NCBI GenBank assembly: GCA_943704425.1
Contig: CALSCP010002461.1
Span: 3,079 to 32,943 of the forward strand
DNA length: 29,865 bases
Direction of reading: 5' to 3'
DNA from: Ministeria vibrans ATCC 50519
Lineage: Eukaryota > Opisthokonta > Filasterea
Each line of letters opens with the position of its first letter. The stretch's first letter is position 1. Shown in pieces: positions 10,886 to 22,840 of this stretch. The notes under the pieces are model-generated. The model did not search any database. It was not told where the DNA came from and worked only from the letters and a program-made list of their open reading frames with translations. Position numbers and translations under genes: made by a program.

Positions 10886-13800
10886 TCAAAAGAGGTCTGC
10901 CTCGTCGTCATCAAAGTCATCCTCTGAATCGTTGATCGGCGCCTCTTGAGCAGCACTCAAGGCAGCTTGCAAAGTCTGCAACACAGCATCAAACGCGGGT
11001 CGGCGCGACGCCAGCTTGTCCCAGCACGCCAGCTGCAACTGCCGCACTTTCTCGGGCATGCCCAGAGGCGCCTCCATGCGCTCTCCATCTTCAATCATCT
11101 GCTGCACCTCCGGGTTTGTCTTCTTTCCATACGGCATGGACCCGCGTGAGAAGATTTCGTGCAACAACACACCAAATGACCAAACTAAACACAAATGTGT
11201 AAAAAAAATATATTAGATATTTTTTAACAAAAAACAACCAACAAATAGAACGTACCATCGGATTTTGTGGAGTAGCGACCATCGTAGAGAGCCTCGGGAG
11301 CAGTCCACTTGATGGGAATCTTGCGACGGGTTTGCATGGTGTACACCTCGTCGTCCAAGTCCACCAGACGACTCATGCCAAAGTCGCTGATTTTCACCAC
11401 CAGCGGCTCACCCGTGTTCGTGTCGTTTTGGATAAGGCAGTTGCGCGCTGCAAGGTCTCGATGCACGACGTGCCGCTCTGCCAGGTAGGTCATGCCACTC
11501 GCAACTTGCGCGCCAATGTCAATCATTTCGTGAGCATCCAGACTCCGTTCCGTCGCCTTGCGCGAGTGTTTGAGGAACTTTTGCAGCTTACCGCCTGCCA
11601 TGAGCTCCATAATGAGATAGACGGGCTTGTCGGGCGCTCGTGAAAAGCCAATGAAGCGCACAATGTGCTCGTGGTGGTACTCCTTCATGATGGCAATCTC
11701 CGACGAGAAGGACGCAACAAGCTCGTCAGTGCGACACGTCTTCACGGCGCACACCTCCTTGTCGCGCGACTGAATGTGTCCGCGAAACACCTGTCCAAAG
11801 TTGCCCTCGCCCAACAGTTCGCCCAGCTCAACGTCGTCGTGAGCCACGAGAAACGGATCGGAGCGACAGACGGGACGCAGCAGTGTCGCGTGGTCCTTGT
11901 CAATGGGTGCCGCATGTACCATGTAGCGCTCGAGCATCACTGCAATGTTGGGGAAGGTTTCCTTGCGGAAAACAATGGCTGACGAGCCGGACGCCTCGTC
12001 AGCGTACTTGACAAGACGGTCCACGCAACGGTCGGCCCAGCGATAAGAGAGCACCAGACGATTGTCGTCGGTCATGGGACTCGAGCGCACAAGAAAGTCG
12101 CCGTTGGCTGTGAGCAGCGCGTGACCAGCGGGACGCGCGACACGCGCATGAAACCACGGCTGGTCGTCGAGCGGCAACGACGTGTCAATGGCCGAAATGG
12201 CCGCCATGCTCGCCTCATCGTCGTCGTCCGAGTCGTCATAGTCGTACTCGTAGTGCGCGGTGGGATCGGCACCCACGCCCGCGCGCATTGACGACGACAT
12301 GGACGCCACGGAGGGCGATGACGCAGTCGAATCGGCGAGAGCAGGCGTGACCGTCAGCGGTACCGACGACAGTCGGTGCACACCGCCACGAGGGCCCGTA
12401 GGCAGCGCAGGTGGAAGCAGTGTGCCACCAGGAGAGTCGGCAATAGAGGAATCTTCGCGACTGACCGGGCCCGAGTCGACGCGAATCACGTTGGACGAGG
12501 GCGCAACGACAAGAGAAGTCGTTTCTTTGCGCCCAAATTTGCCGAAGAAGCGCCTCCCACCCCCCGCCTTCTGACTGGCCTTGCTGAACATGGAGCGCTT
12601 GGCGAAAGTGCCGTCACCTGTGGAGGCATTGGGACCCGGGAATGAGCCGGTGCGCGACGCAACGATTGGAGAGGGACCAATGTTGAGCAACGACAGAAAC
12701 GTCGGCGGCTCATGTTCCGCCATCTCCTCTACCTCCCACGAGAGCATTTCGCGACGCTGCACAGCTCGCGCCAGCGTTGCCGCCGTGCGTGCCAGATCAA
12801 AACGCAATTTGCTCTCAAGCACCTCTAATCCTCGACAGACCTTGCGACGTGCTGTCTTCAAGCTCACAGAGACGTCGTCGGGGGACGCGCCAGTTCCGGC
12901 CGGTGCAGCGCCCTCGTCAGTTGCCTCGGTTTCAACCACAACAGCGTCTTCGGTGACATCGTCTCCCGTGCCGTGCCCGCGTGCCTTCTCGAGCTGATTC
13001 GTCGTAGTTTCCAGCTCGATTTTGCAGCGATCGTGTTCTATTTGCAACGACGAAATGAGCATGCCAATGTCGTCCATGTTTTGCCGAATCCAGTCGGCAG
13101 ACACATCGGCAACATGCAAGGGGGGCTCGTCGTCGTCGGCGTCAGGTTCGCTCGCACTCGTTGTCGTCGTTGTTGTCGTCGACTCGTTGTTGTTGCCCCA
13201 CACTCGCTGGCGCGGCTGGAACTCGTCCTCGGCCGCCCGTTCATAGACAATGGGCGGGAATTCAGGTCGCAGCTGATTTTGTTCAAGTTGCGACAAGGTT
13301 GTGCGATTGCGCACGCGCATGGCCTCTGAGCGCACAAAACCGTCGTATTCGGTGGTTGCTGTGATCGACGATACTACTCGTTGCATCTTCTGTAGGTCAT
13401 TCACTTGCGATATCGCTGCAACAAGTGCCTGCAATAAAAAATAATAATAATAAAGTTAATAATAATAAAATAATTGATATTAGGAAAAAAAATGAAAAAA
13501 AATGAAAAAGATAGTCGAGTACTGGTTGGGCGTGGCCATTAAGAGCATCCTTGACATCGTCAACAATGTCACGCTGAGTGGCATGAAATGCGTCGAGGCA
13601 GGCTGGGAGCAGCACCATCTCGTACTGTGTCGCCTGCAGGTTGTAGTCCTGCAGCGCACACACATACTCGTTATGTGCCTCGAACATGCGCCCCGCCTCC
13701 TTGCGCACTTTGCCCTCCCACTTGGTACGCGATGCTGCATCGTCACACCCTGCCAGATGCTCGATGCGCGCGTGCAGCTCACGTGCATGTATGTTGTATT

Positions 13801-14567
13801 CTCGTCGTGCGCGTGTCACCTGGTCCACAAACGTGCGCAGTTCCGTTCGAAGGGCTAACATGATTAGAATATCAAAAGGTAAATATCAGAATGTTCGGTT
13901 CGAAGGAGTAGAATAATTCTAACAAAACCCCTCACGCACAACCCTCCAACATACACACACATATATATAACACTTACTAACTGAGTCACTCAGTCACATA
14001 CTTACTCCCACACACACATACTTACTCCCACACACAGACTCACTCTGTCACTAACGAACCCACCCACTTAACTTGCAGCACGTACCGGAGAGATCGTTGG
14101 AGACCTTATCGATAGACTCTCGCTTGGTGCGAATGAGTCGATCGAGCAGCTGCACCGTGCTGCTGAGGGTGTTTTGTGCAGCAGACTCGTTGGTGGTCGC
14201 GCGAGAGCCTGTCTCATCCACCACATTGACAAAGGCCTCAAACACACGCCCTCTCGTGTTCCCAAAGGCAATTCCTCGAGCGAGCTTCTTCAGATTGAGC
14301 GCATGCGCAATCTCCATCTCACTGCGTCGCTGCAGGAAGTTCTTCATTCTGACAACGAGAGTCATTTCAGTTCACACACTCATTGTGTTCTTCTCTGTTT
14401 CGGTTCGCAAAGGATATCAAAGCAATTCAAATGCAACAACGCCAACGCAATCAACGTGCCCAGACACAACGTCGTAAGGCGCACGGACGACCACCAGTGT
14501 GCGGCGGATATCATTTTGTTTCTGAGGTTCACACACAGGAAAAAAAAAAGCAGAAAAAAAGGACAAG

Positions 14568-14619
<52 letters not shown>

Positions 14620-15079
14620 AGAAAAATGCCACTTACTTCTCCAACTGGTGTAGTTCTTCGACGACGTGGCCGCGGAGAGTTCCACGGCACAGAATCGGCA
14701 ATAGATAAGTGGAGAATGGAAGATTGGCGTCGAGGATTTCGGGGAGAGCCGACGATGCGGCGGAGGGCTCGCTGGGCGGCTCGGGCGGGGCGCTGGACGA
14801 CGGCGCAGACGCAGCTGCAGGGCCCGCCGCCCCCTCCTCGTCGGCTGCCACGAGCGTCGCCGTCGCGTGCATGTCGTTGGCCGGAGCGGGGGCGGCGTCG
14901 CCAGTCGCTACGGGCGGGTCTGCGCCTGGCAACGGCGAAGGCGCAGACGCGTCTTTCGCTTCGTCTGCTCTGGCCGACGACAGCTGCCGCGGCTTCGGCG
15001 TGGGCGACATGGGCTTTGGCAGCGTCTTTGGCGACTTCGCACCCGGTTTTGGTGCCACGGCAGGAGGGGGTGGTGGCAT
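10886..15079 (-). CDS. FER: FES/FER-family non-receptor tyrosine kinase (F-BAR, SH2, kinase)
   Basis: Five exons on the minus strand: 14637-15079, 14086-14348, 13523-13854, 11256-13428 and 10886-11184. All phases agree and give 1169 residues. The first about 130 residues are Pro/Ala-rich ([15 protein letters not shown]). An F-BAR-like helical region follows at about 130-400 (LPFSTYLLPILCRG, EMEIAHALNLKKLARG, YVCALQDYN), then a disordered Ser-rich linker. The SH2 domain starts near 769 (PWFHARVARPAGHALL, GDFLVRSSP with the phosphotyrosine-binding Arg). The kinase runs from about 876 to 1140: GEGNFGQVFRG, CAVKTC, HRDLAARN, SDFGMSR, VYTMQTRRKIPIKWTAPEAL, SDVWSFGVLLHE. HRDLAARN and PIKWTAPEA mark a true tyrosine kinase, and the domain order is that of FES/FER, which sense curved membranes and signal to the cytoskeleton. 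The tail is acidic and ends ADLF. It is longer than animal FER (about 820) because of the N-terminus and linker. Confidence 0.92.
14541..14616 (+). repeat. Long poly-A tract (poly-T in the FES/FER-like intron 1)
   Basis: A-rich sequence from 14541 ends in an unbroken run of more than 40 A. In the sense of the host gene it is a poly-T close to the 5' end of intron 1, not next to the acceptor. It may be simple-sequence expansion or the tail of an old inserted cDNA; no target-site duplication was confirmed. Confidence 0.85.
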
Positions 15080-15214
15080 ATCGTCAAAACAAGACAGTAA
15101 TAAATAATAATGATTTTATCTTCGTTCTTCGACAGTTCTCGATAGTCCATTATTTTATTTATTTGTCTTATTTTTCTTCATAATTATTCTTATTGTTTTT
15201 TAACTGCTGCAGGA

Positions 15215-15279
15215 AGAGTGAGTGAGTGAGACGTGAGTGAGTGAGTGAGTGAGTGAGTGAGTGAGTGAGTGAGTGAGTG
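15215..15279. repeat. (GTGA)n tetranucleotide repeat between the kinase and mannosidase genes
   Basis: Tandem GAGT/GTGA units with one ACGT interruption near 15230. It lies in the 274-base spacer between the FES/FER-like start codon and the mannosidase stop, so it may fall in the kinase promoter. Confidence 0.9.
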
Positions 15280-15353
15280 CTGCTCTATTCTTCAGAATAA
15301 ATATAGTATTTATAGTAAAGGAGGAAAAATGAAGAAAGACATTATTATACAGT

Positions 15354-16386
15354 CTATTCAAAGTCAACAAACCAGGCTTTAAGTTCCGTTGGTTGCAAAC
15401 TCAAGTACATATCGCCGCCGCCGGTCGCCTCGGTCAGTGTCAAGAGAGCAGGTCTGCGCGCAAGAACAAATTGTTGTGGTTTAAATCATTACACTCACAC
15501 TGTCAATTTTTGCCACTCACTTCGTAGACTTGACCGTCACAATGTCCGTGTTGAAATACGATGAAACAGTGAACCCTATCTGAGACTGAGTGAAGCACGT
15601 GAGCGTTCCAAAAGCACAGTCAATGCCCAACCTGCAAGAAACACACATATGCGCACAAGTAAGATACACCAGAAATGTGTGTTGGATGCAGAGACGAACC
15701 GGAGGAGGTAGAGAGCAGATGATTTGGGAAGATCGACGTCGAATGACTTGAGGTTGACAAGGTGTATGTCGCACGGGAAAGGTTTGGAGAGGGCAGTCAG
15801 GGAGGAAGGAAGGGGGGTAGACGCATGGGGCGCAAAGAAGAGGGCAGGACGGTGGTTGAGACGGGCGGCGGCCGCGTGGGCGGCGAGTGACAGAAGCGCA
15901 GTCGGCGGCTGGTTGCTGAGCGGGCGGGTGGACCGCTCAACGAGGAGCGAGAAGGCAACGCGGGTAGGAGCATTGTCAAGGACACCTTGACCCAGTCCGC
16001 GGTTGTCGTCCTGCAACAGACGTCGCTCGACGAGCAGCTCGACACGACCATTGCGCTGGCTTGACACACCCACCGGCTGCCGCGTGTGCACCGTCAGGCG
16101 TTGTTGTGCGTCCTGCACCACCGCATGCGCCGTCATGGGAAACACGTTCCCTTGTGTCGTTAGCTTCGACTGTGTGTGCCGCCGCACTAGGCTTAGCCCA
16201 TTTGAGTCAGTGTACATCTATTAAAAATAATAATTATTATTATTAATTATTATTATTATTATTATTATTAATATTATTATTATTATTATTATTATTATTC
16301 TTATTATTATTATTATTATTATTGTTATTAATTATTATTATTATTATTAATAATAATTATTATTATTATTATTATTATTATTGTTA

Positions 16387-16421
<35 letters not shown>

Positions 16422-19400
16422 GATAATAATAACATTGCTATCGGTGCTATTAATTATTTTTGCTTTGGCTGGCATTTGAACCCTTACCATTCCTTGGTTG
16501 TCAATGGCCGAGTCGTAGCGCACAACGAGTTCACGGTTGGGGGTGGCGGATGTGAGGGACACAAGTGTGTGCATTTCCAGAGCAGCCTCCGAATCAGATG
16601 CGAGCACGGCATCGCGATGCTGGACAGGGCCCGAACCGTAGAAGACGGAGCACAGGGACCGGATAGGACCAACTGTGACAACTGTCATGGGCTTGACCTG
16701 CGCGCCAATAACGGGCGAGGCATCACCATTAGGCATGAACAGATAGGCACCGCCCTCCTTGGTCGATGTGTACGCGGCAAACGACTCGGTGACGGTGACG
16801 CCGTCGAGCGACTTGAGAAGCGACGACTGTGCATCAAAGATGGCCGTCACAGCTTCGTTGTGAATACTGATGTCGGCCGAGGGACTGGATGCGGTCGCAG
16901 TGGCACCAGCAAAGCCCACGCGCTCCAGGTCCGTTCGCACACCAGTCGGAGCGGTAGCGCCGAATACGTCCACCTTGGCAAGAGAAGTGCCCTTGCCATC
17001 GGACGCACAGTTGCCGACGCGCACAACACGAATGCTCAGTGCATCCATGCTGAGCGAGAACACCAGACGAACGCGGTTCTGGTCAAGTTGTCCCGTTTGC
17101 GCCCAGATGGGCTCCACTTGCGCCATCACCACCTCATCCCCATCCCACACACACAGGTCAACACCCGGCACGACCACAGACACAACCAAGGGGACAGCAT
17201 CCGCGCGCGAATTAAACACGGCAACGTCTGCTGGCAGCACGGTGATGACCCGCTCGCTCTGAAGCCAGTCCTGCCGTTCCATTTGCATTGTGCTCTGAAA
17301 CGACGTCGACGCACTGCCCAGCATTGACGCAACGAGATCGCTCATCATGCTGCGTAATGCTTCAAGCGACGTGTGCAAACGACGACCATAGTCGACCACC
17401 ACGGGGCTTTTGGCTGTGCCCGTAATGCCGTCGTGGTGCTGGAACAACCCCAGAGCCCGTCGGCCTGTCTCGAGCGTCTCACTGTGCTTGGCTACCAGCG
17501 CATTGCTCGCCCGTCGTACCCGCGCCAGCGAAAAAAGAATCTCTCCCGCACGCAGTGTGCTCTCCAGCTCACGATCAAGGTTTTTCCAAAAAGATCGCGA
17601 CGCAAAGTACCTAAAACACCACTGTTTGTAAAAAAAAAAAAAAAAGAAAAAAAAAAAAAAAAACTTTACCCGCTCCAGTAGTCCTGCATTCGGTCGGAAT
17701 AGGTGAAAAAGTCGCCTGAGAGGACGGGATATGGGGCAGGGAGATGATGAGCGTCAGCGGGGAGGTTGTTTGCGGCGCGGACGGCGTCAAAGTAGGATTT
17801 GAGGGTGCCCCATTGGATGTTGGCGTTGAGCTGCGCATTACTGTTAATGTGCGTAAACAGCCGTTCGTAATTGTCAAACTGCGCCGTCGCTTCCGAATCC
17901 GACATCCACCGGAAATCATCGCCGAGGGGAATCAGCACAACATGTGACCGGTACAGTGTCGACTGTGAAAATGTTTACAACAAGAGAGGAGCAGACGGTG
18001 AGTGGGCAAACAAAAAGTTTGTTCAGGCGAACCTTTTTCCGGTATTGGTCAATAAGAATTTTAGCGCGTTCGGCAACATTTGAACTGGTAATTGTCTGAA
18101 CACGACTCTGTTTCCAAGGGCACCTGAAGGCGCAGAAAAAATAGAAAAAAGAGAGACAGAGCGCGCGCGCAAATGAGGAATTTGAAGATAAAGAAAGAGA
18201 GAAAGAGAGAGAGTAGATCAACTGACTTGTTCCTTCGGCCGGGAAGACGATCAAAGTCAAATTCGCAGCAGACGGCAGGATCAGGACCGCAGGTGTGGGG
18301 CTGGTCGTATGAGTAGAAGGGCATCATGTGGGTGAACATGTCGTGAGCGGACGATGTCGGATGGGTGAGGGGCCGCCACATGAATTCAAGGTTCTGGGCA
18401 CGCGCTAGATGCTTCTTCACTTCGTAGTGGGTGCGCTGGAAGAAAACGGGTAGGGTCAACAGCGCATTCATAATGACAGACACAAATTCAAAAGATGCAC
18501 AATGTAGCACCACATACTCACACACACACACACACACAATAAAATAGCACGAAAGAAGAGTACAAAAAAGGAAGCAAGAAACAAAGCGACAGAGAGGGTG
18601 TACATGCGTGAAGCATAAATAGACAAAACGAGCAAATTAAAGTGTGAAGCTCGGTGTCCTACCTGGATGAGCATGGAAGTGAGACCGCTGTTGCGATTGA
18701 TGTACGCCATGGTCGGAGAATGTCCAAACTGCAACAACAGAGAAAAAAAAACCAATTGATGAGACAAAAAGAGGAGAAAGCAACAAAGTAAGGAATGAGT
18801 GAGTAAAAAACAAACGACGGGAGGGGTCGCACCGGGTCAATGGCCCATCCGTTGCGCACAGTGGCCTCAGGTAGGTGCTTCTTAAGCCACATGCGGCCCT
18901 CTGTCAGATGGTCCACAATCGCGTAGTAGTGTGAGTTGGCTTCGTCGTTCATCACCCACCCTCCTGCATATCGATTACATCACGTTAGTCTACCTGATTT
19001 TTGCAACATCACAATGGGTATCTCAACCTGTTACGATCTCAAGCTGTCCTGACTTGACGAGTGCACGCATTTGTTCGCGTTTTTCTTGTGTGGTCACATC
19101 CCACCACATGGACAGATAGCTCATTTCCGCCCAAATGAACTTGCGCGTTGCTTTCTATTAAAGTACATAAGATTGAGTACATGTGGCGTGGATAGGGCAC
19201 AATTTGACGTACGGCTGTCAGGTACTTGACAATAGTATCAAGAATGGGGTGTGTCTGAGAGTCAAAGTACTGCTGAAGCGTCTTAATCCATCCTAGACAC
19301 AAAAGGAGTCAGCACTCGAGAAAAAAATTCTTGCAATGCGTGCCTGGGTCGTTGTGCGAGTGAGGCACGACAAAGACGTTGAGCTTGGAGCCGGTCGCGT

Positions 19401-20084
19401 CCGCCTTCGTGTACTTGACATCCCAGCCCTGCTTCCACACGCCGCCGTCCACATTGGCGAACGCAAGCTCTTCGTACACGCTCGGCATGCTCACAGTCAC
19501 TGGCCTGACAGAGTCGTCTGAGGATTGATCTGTCCCGGACAGCAGAGTTTGGCTGTAGCTGCACGCTGAGGGAGTCTTTGCCAAAGATGCCTACAATGAG
19601 GATGTACATCGCCAAGAACACTCAGTACACTCACTTTGTTATTTTTCTCTCTCACTATACTTTGCGTGTATCACACACACTCTCTATCGCTCCATTGTCG
19701 CTCTCTCTCTATTGTCTCTATCACTTTCTCTCTCTATTCTATCTATCACTTTGTTTCTTTCTCCTCTCTCTCTATCGCTTTTGTTTCTTTCTCCTCTCTC
19801 TCTATCACTTTGTTTCTTTCTCCTCTCTCTCTATCACTTTTGTTTCTTTCTCCTCTCTATCACTTTGTGTGTATCACACACACTCTCTATCGCTCCATTG
19901 TCGCTCTCTCTCTATTGTCTCTATCACTTTCTCTCTCTATTCTATCTATCACTTTGTTTCTTTCTCCTCTCTCTCTATCGCTTTTGTTTCTTTCTCCTCT
20001 CTCTCTATCACTTTGTTTCTTTCTCCTCTCTCTCTATCACTTTTGTTTCTTTCTCCTCTCTCTCTATCACTTTGTTTCTTTCTC

Positions 20085-20122
<38 letters not shown>

Positions 20123-20877
20123 CTTTCTCTCTCTCTCTCTCTTTCTTGCAGCCTTCTTTTGTACCTTGGCTACAGCTGGTGGCGGGGGTGGGTTCTCCTG
20201 AAACTGAACACAATGAGTACGCAACGCCAAAGAATGCACAAAAATCAGTGTACCTTTGGCGGAACATTTTCGACGGGAGGTGGCTGCAAAGGAAAGACAA
20301 CCAAGGTAAGATGTGAGCCAGACCCAAACAGGAAACAGACAAAAACAAACATATGAAAAACAAATTACAAGATCAAGGGGTGGCGTGTCAATGCGCAGAG
20401 GGGGCGCAGGCGAGTCCTACACGACGGAAGGGATGGGTCAGCGCAGTGTAACCGCACCGAGAGCAACTCACCGGTGCATCGGCCTTGCGTACGAATGTCG
20501 GAGGTGGAGGAGGCAGTGGCTGTGCGTCGAGTTAGAGGGAGAGAGAGAGAGAGAGGGAGAGGGAGAGAGCAGAAGAAGTCAGTGAAACATCTGAAGGCTC
20601 AAAAATGAGAAATATGAGAGAGAGAGAGAGAGGGAGAGAAAGAAAGCAAGCTTACTTGGTCTTGTGGAGGAGGGCGAATGCGTCGGGCGAGGTGGTCCTG
20701 CAAGGCGAGGGCGGTGAGCGTGGCACAGCAGTCCAACATGTCCATCTCGTCAGATCAAACCTTATCACGCCCAAGGGTCACGTCGTCGCGGCTGGCTGCG
20801 TCCAGAACAGCCACCATGGCAAGCGTGCCGCATAAGAATAAGACGGTCGCAAGGACCAAGAAACGACGGAGCTGCAT
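15354..20877 (-). CDS. MAN2A: Golgi alpha-mannosidase II (GH38, type II membrane protein)
   Basis: Seventeen exons on the minus strand: 20761-20877, 20656-20697, 20472-20519, 20254-20283, 20165-20197, 19344-19590, 19213-19292, 19028-19154, 18833-18963, 18663-18728, 18227-18435, 18033-18123, 17670-17962, 16488-17610, 15700-16217, 15521-15631 and 15354-15453. Phases agree throughout and give 1121 residues, near the animal length. A short cytosolic head and one membrane anchor ([20 protein letters not shown]) are followed by a proline-rich stem made by tiny exons. The GH38 core has HSHNDPGW (metal ligands near His169 and Asp171), WAIDPFGHS (nucleophile near Asp284), [23 protein letters not shown] (acid/base near Asp423) and [10 protein letters not shown] (metal His near 564). 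The family trims two mannoses from hybrid N-glycans in the medial Golgi. The exon at 19344 ends at a GC donor. The first intron donor (gtttga) and start (20877 or in-frame 20898) are least certain. Confidence 0.94.
16220..16440. repeat. (ATT)n/(AAT)n microsatellite inside a mannosidase intron
   Basis: Long ATT trinucleotide repeat with inverted AAT segments. It fills most of the 270-base intron between exons 16488-17610 and 15700-16217 of the mannosidase gene. Confidence 0.92.
19665..20070. repeat. Tandem duplication of a pyrimidine-rich minisatellite in a mannosidase intron
   Basis: A unit of about 203 bases beginning GTGTATCACACACACTCTC at 19666 recurs at 19869 almost unchanged. Inside each copy, a 25-30 base sub-unit built on CTCTATCACTTTGTTTC and TTTCTCC repeats several times, alternating TATCAC and TATCGC. 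The block lies in the 567-base intron between exons 20165-20197 and 19344-19590. The long leucine/serine open frames across it are artefacts. Confidence 0.85.
20530..20640. repeat. (GA)n-rich tract in a mannosidase stem intron
   Basis: Two GAGA blocks (about 20537-20572 and 20617-20642) lie between the second and third mannosidase exons. In gene sense they are (CT)n pyrimidine tracts. No coding content is seen. Confidence 0.8.
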
Positions 20878-21076
20878 GATAAGTCTGTAATGACTCATGA
20901 GTTGAGAGTTTTTGAAGAATAATTCAAATTTTGATTCACACACAGATTTCTTTCACCTTCTCGGTTCTCTCTCTAGACACAATCACTGAGGACGTATTGT
21001 TGATCAGTTGTATTGCTGATCAGTGCATTCGGTGTCTTTGATTTTGTTTCGCTTCAAGACCACTCACTCTGTCGAA
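20878..21076. promoter_or_regulatory. Divergent promoter shared by the mannosidase and alpha-galactosidase genes
   Basis: 199 bases separate the two divergent start codons of two glycosidase genes. It contains TGTTGATCAGTTGTATTGCTG and then TGATCAGTG near 20998-21025, a repeated TGATCAGT word. The shared spacer suggests coordinated expression; no specific factor site is claimed. Confidence 0.4.
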
Positions 21077-22807
21077 ATGTCCGCAGTCACTGGTCTTCTT
21101 CTCGTCGTTGTGCTCTCCAGTGTGTCAGAGGCTCTCGACAATGGTGTGGCACGAACCCCACCAATGGGTTGGAACTCGTGGAACCACTTCAACTGCGCTG
21201 TGAGTGCGAAGGTAACGGACCTGCATTAATGCACAAACAAACAGACCTTTTCCAGTAGATTATGGAACAGACAACAGACAAACTCATCGAACTAGGACTC
21301 GCAGATGCTGGATATGTGTATGTAAATAGCGATGACTGCTGGCTCATGCTGGAGCGCAATGCGACGGGCCATCTGGTGCCAGACCCAGTCACCTTTCCCG
21401 GTGGCGATGCCGCCATGCGCAGTCTGTCCGCCTACATCCATTCCAAAGGACTGAAATTTGTAAGTGCGCTCGAAGACGACACGCATGGCCGTGTTGGCTT
21501 GTTGCAAGTCTCCTCCATAGCGTTATACAATATACGTTTTGCACTGACCATCTCTCTCTCACATACACACACACACACACACTCTATCTTTCGCTTTCTT
21601 TCTCTCTCTCTCTTTCTCTCAGGGAATCTATGGAGCTGCGGGCGAGACCACCTGCGCACGACGGGCCGGCTCCCTGTACCACGAAGCCATTGACGCAGAG
21701 ACCTACGCAAGCTGGAACGTCGACTACCTGAAATACGATGACTGTGGAGAGGCAATAACTCAGGAGCACGCTGACTCTCTCTCGCTCATTTTCCTTTTTG
21801 TTTTTGTGTTCTCCTCTCGCTATGGTGGTGCAGGTGAATATTCAAAGCTTTGCAAAGTTCCAGGCGATGCGAGATGCACTGAACGAGACGGGACGGGCGA
21901 TTGTGTACTCGTACGAGCCGCACGAGACGGTTGCGATTGAGTGGCCTCCGTTGGTGGGCAATGCGTGGCGCACGGGCCACGACATTGGCTCGCACTACGA
22001 GTCCATGTTCTCCGACCTGACCATCAACAATGCGTGGGCGCATGTCGGTGGCCCCGGCGCGTGGAACGATGCGGACATGCTTGAAGTGGGCAACCCGGGT
22101 CTCAGTGTCACCGAGGCACAGTCACACTTTGCACTGTGGTGTCTCATCAAGTCACCGCTGCTCATTGGCTGTGACCTCGCCACTATTGCACAGGGCTACC
22201 TCGATATCCTAAAAAACAAAGAAATGATTGCTATTTCACAAGATCCGCTGGGTGTTCAGGGATCCCTGGTGAGTTCAGCCGACGGTCCCACACGCTACAC
22301 AATTCCAATCCACACTCCCACCCGTTTCAGTTTTCCCGCGCCAGTGCCATCACGCCTACCCAGCAGCACCGCTCCTTTTGGTCTCGTCACCGACTGTCAA
22401 TTTGTGGACGCAACTCATGAGCAGAAGTGGACGCTGGGGACGTCTGACAACGACACCATTGCGCAGGATACGCTGTGTCTCACACGTCACTCCAGTACTA
22501 CTACGGTCACCCTTGAGCCATGCAGTGCTGATCGTCGGGACGATCAGGCGTGGGCAGGCTTGCATGCTGTACGACGCACCGTGAGCACACTCACGAGCAA
22601 CGACGGAATAAATTGCCTCGCCACCAATGGCACAGCCCTCTTTATGGAGCCGTGCATTTCCGAGCCGGCCGACTGCGCTCGGACGCGCTGTGCCTCGTCA
22701 CTGCGCGTCCGTCAGCTCTGGTACGCCACTCGACACACTGGCCAGCTCATTTCGTCGTTCACGGACGCGCCCATTCCACCCGTGCAACCGGCGAATGAGG
22801 AAGAGGC

Positions 22808-22840
<33 letters not shown>

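Noticed and set aside
16476-17327. 283-residue plus-strand open frame
   Set aside because: It is antisense to the largest mannosidase exon, which carries the conserved GH38 sequence. No family features appear in the plus-strand reading.
19578-20356. Long Leu/Ser/Phe-rich open frames of about 200 residues on the plus strand
   Set aside because: They are translations of the pyrimidine minisatellite in a mannosidase intron. The surrounding minus-strand exons join across it in phase.
22269-22330. A 62-base intron (gtgagt to tttcag) in alpha-galactosidase exon 4
   Set aside because: Removing it shifts the frame and gives a stop within about 30 codons, whereas the unspliced frame stays open to the conserved C-terminal domain.
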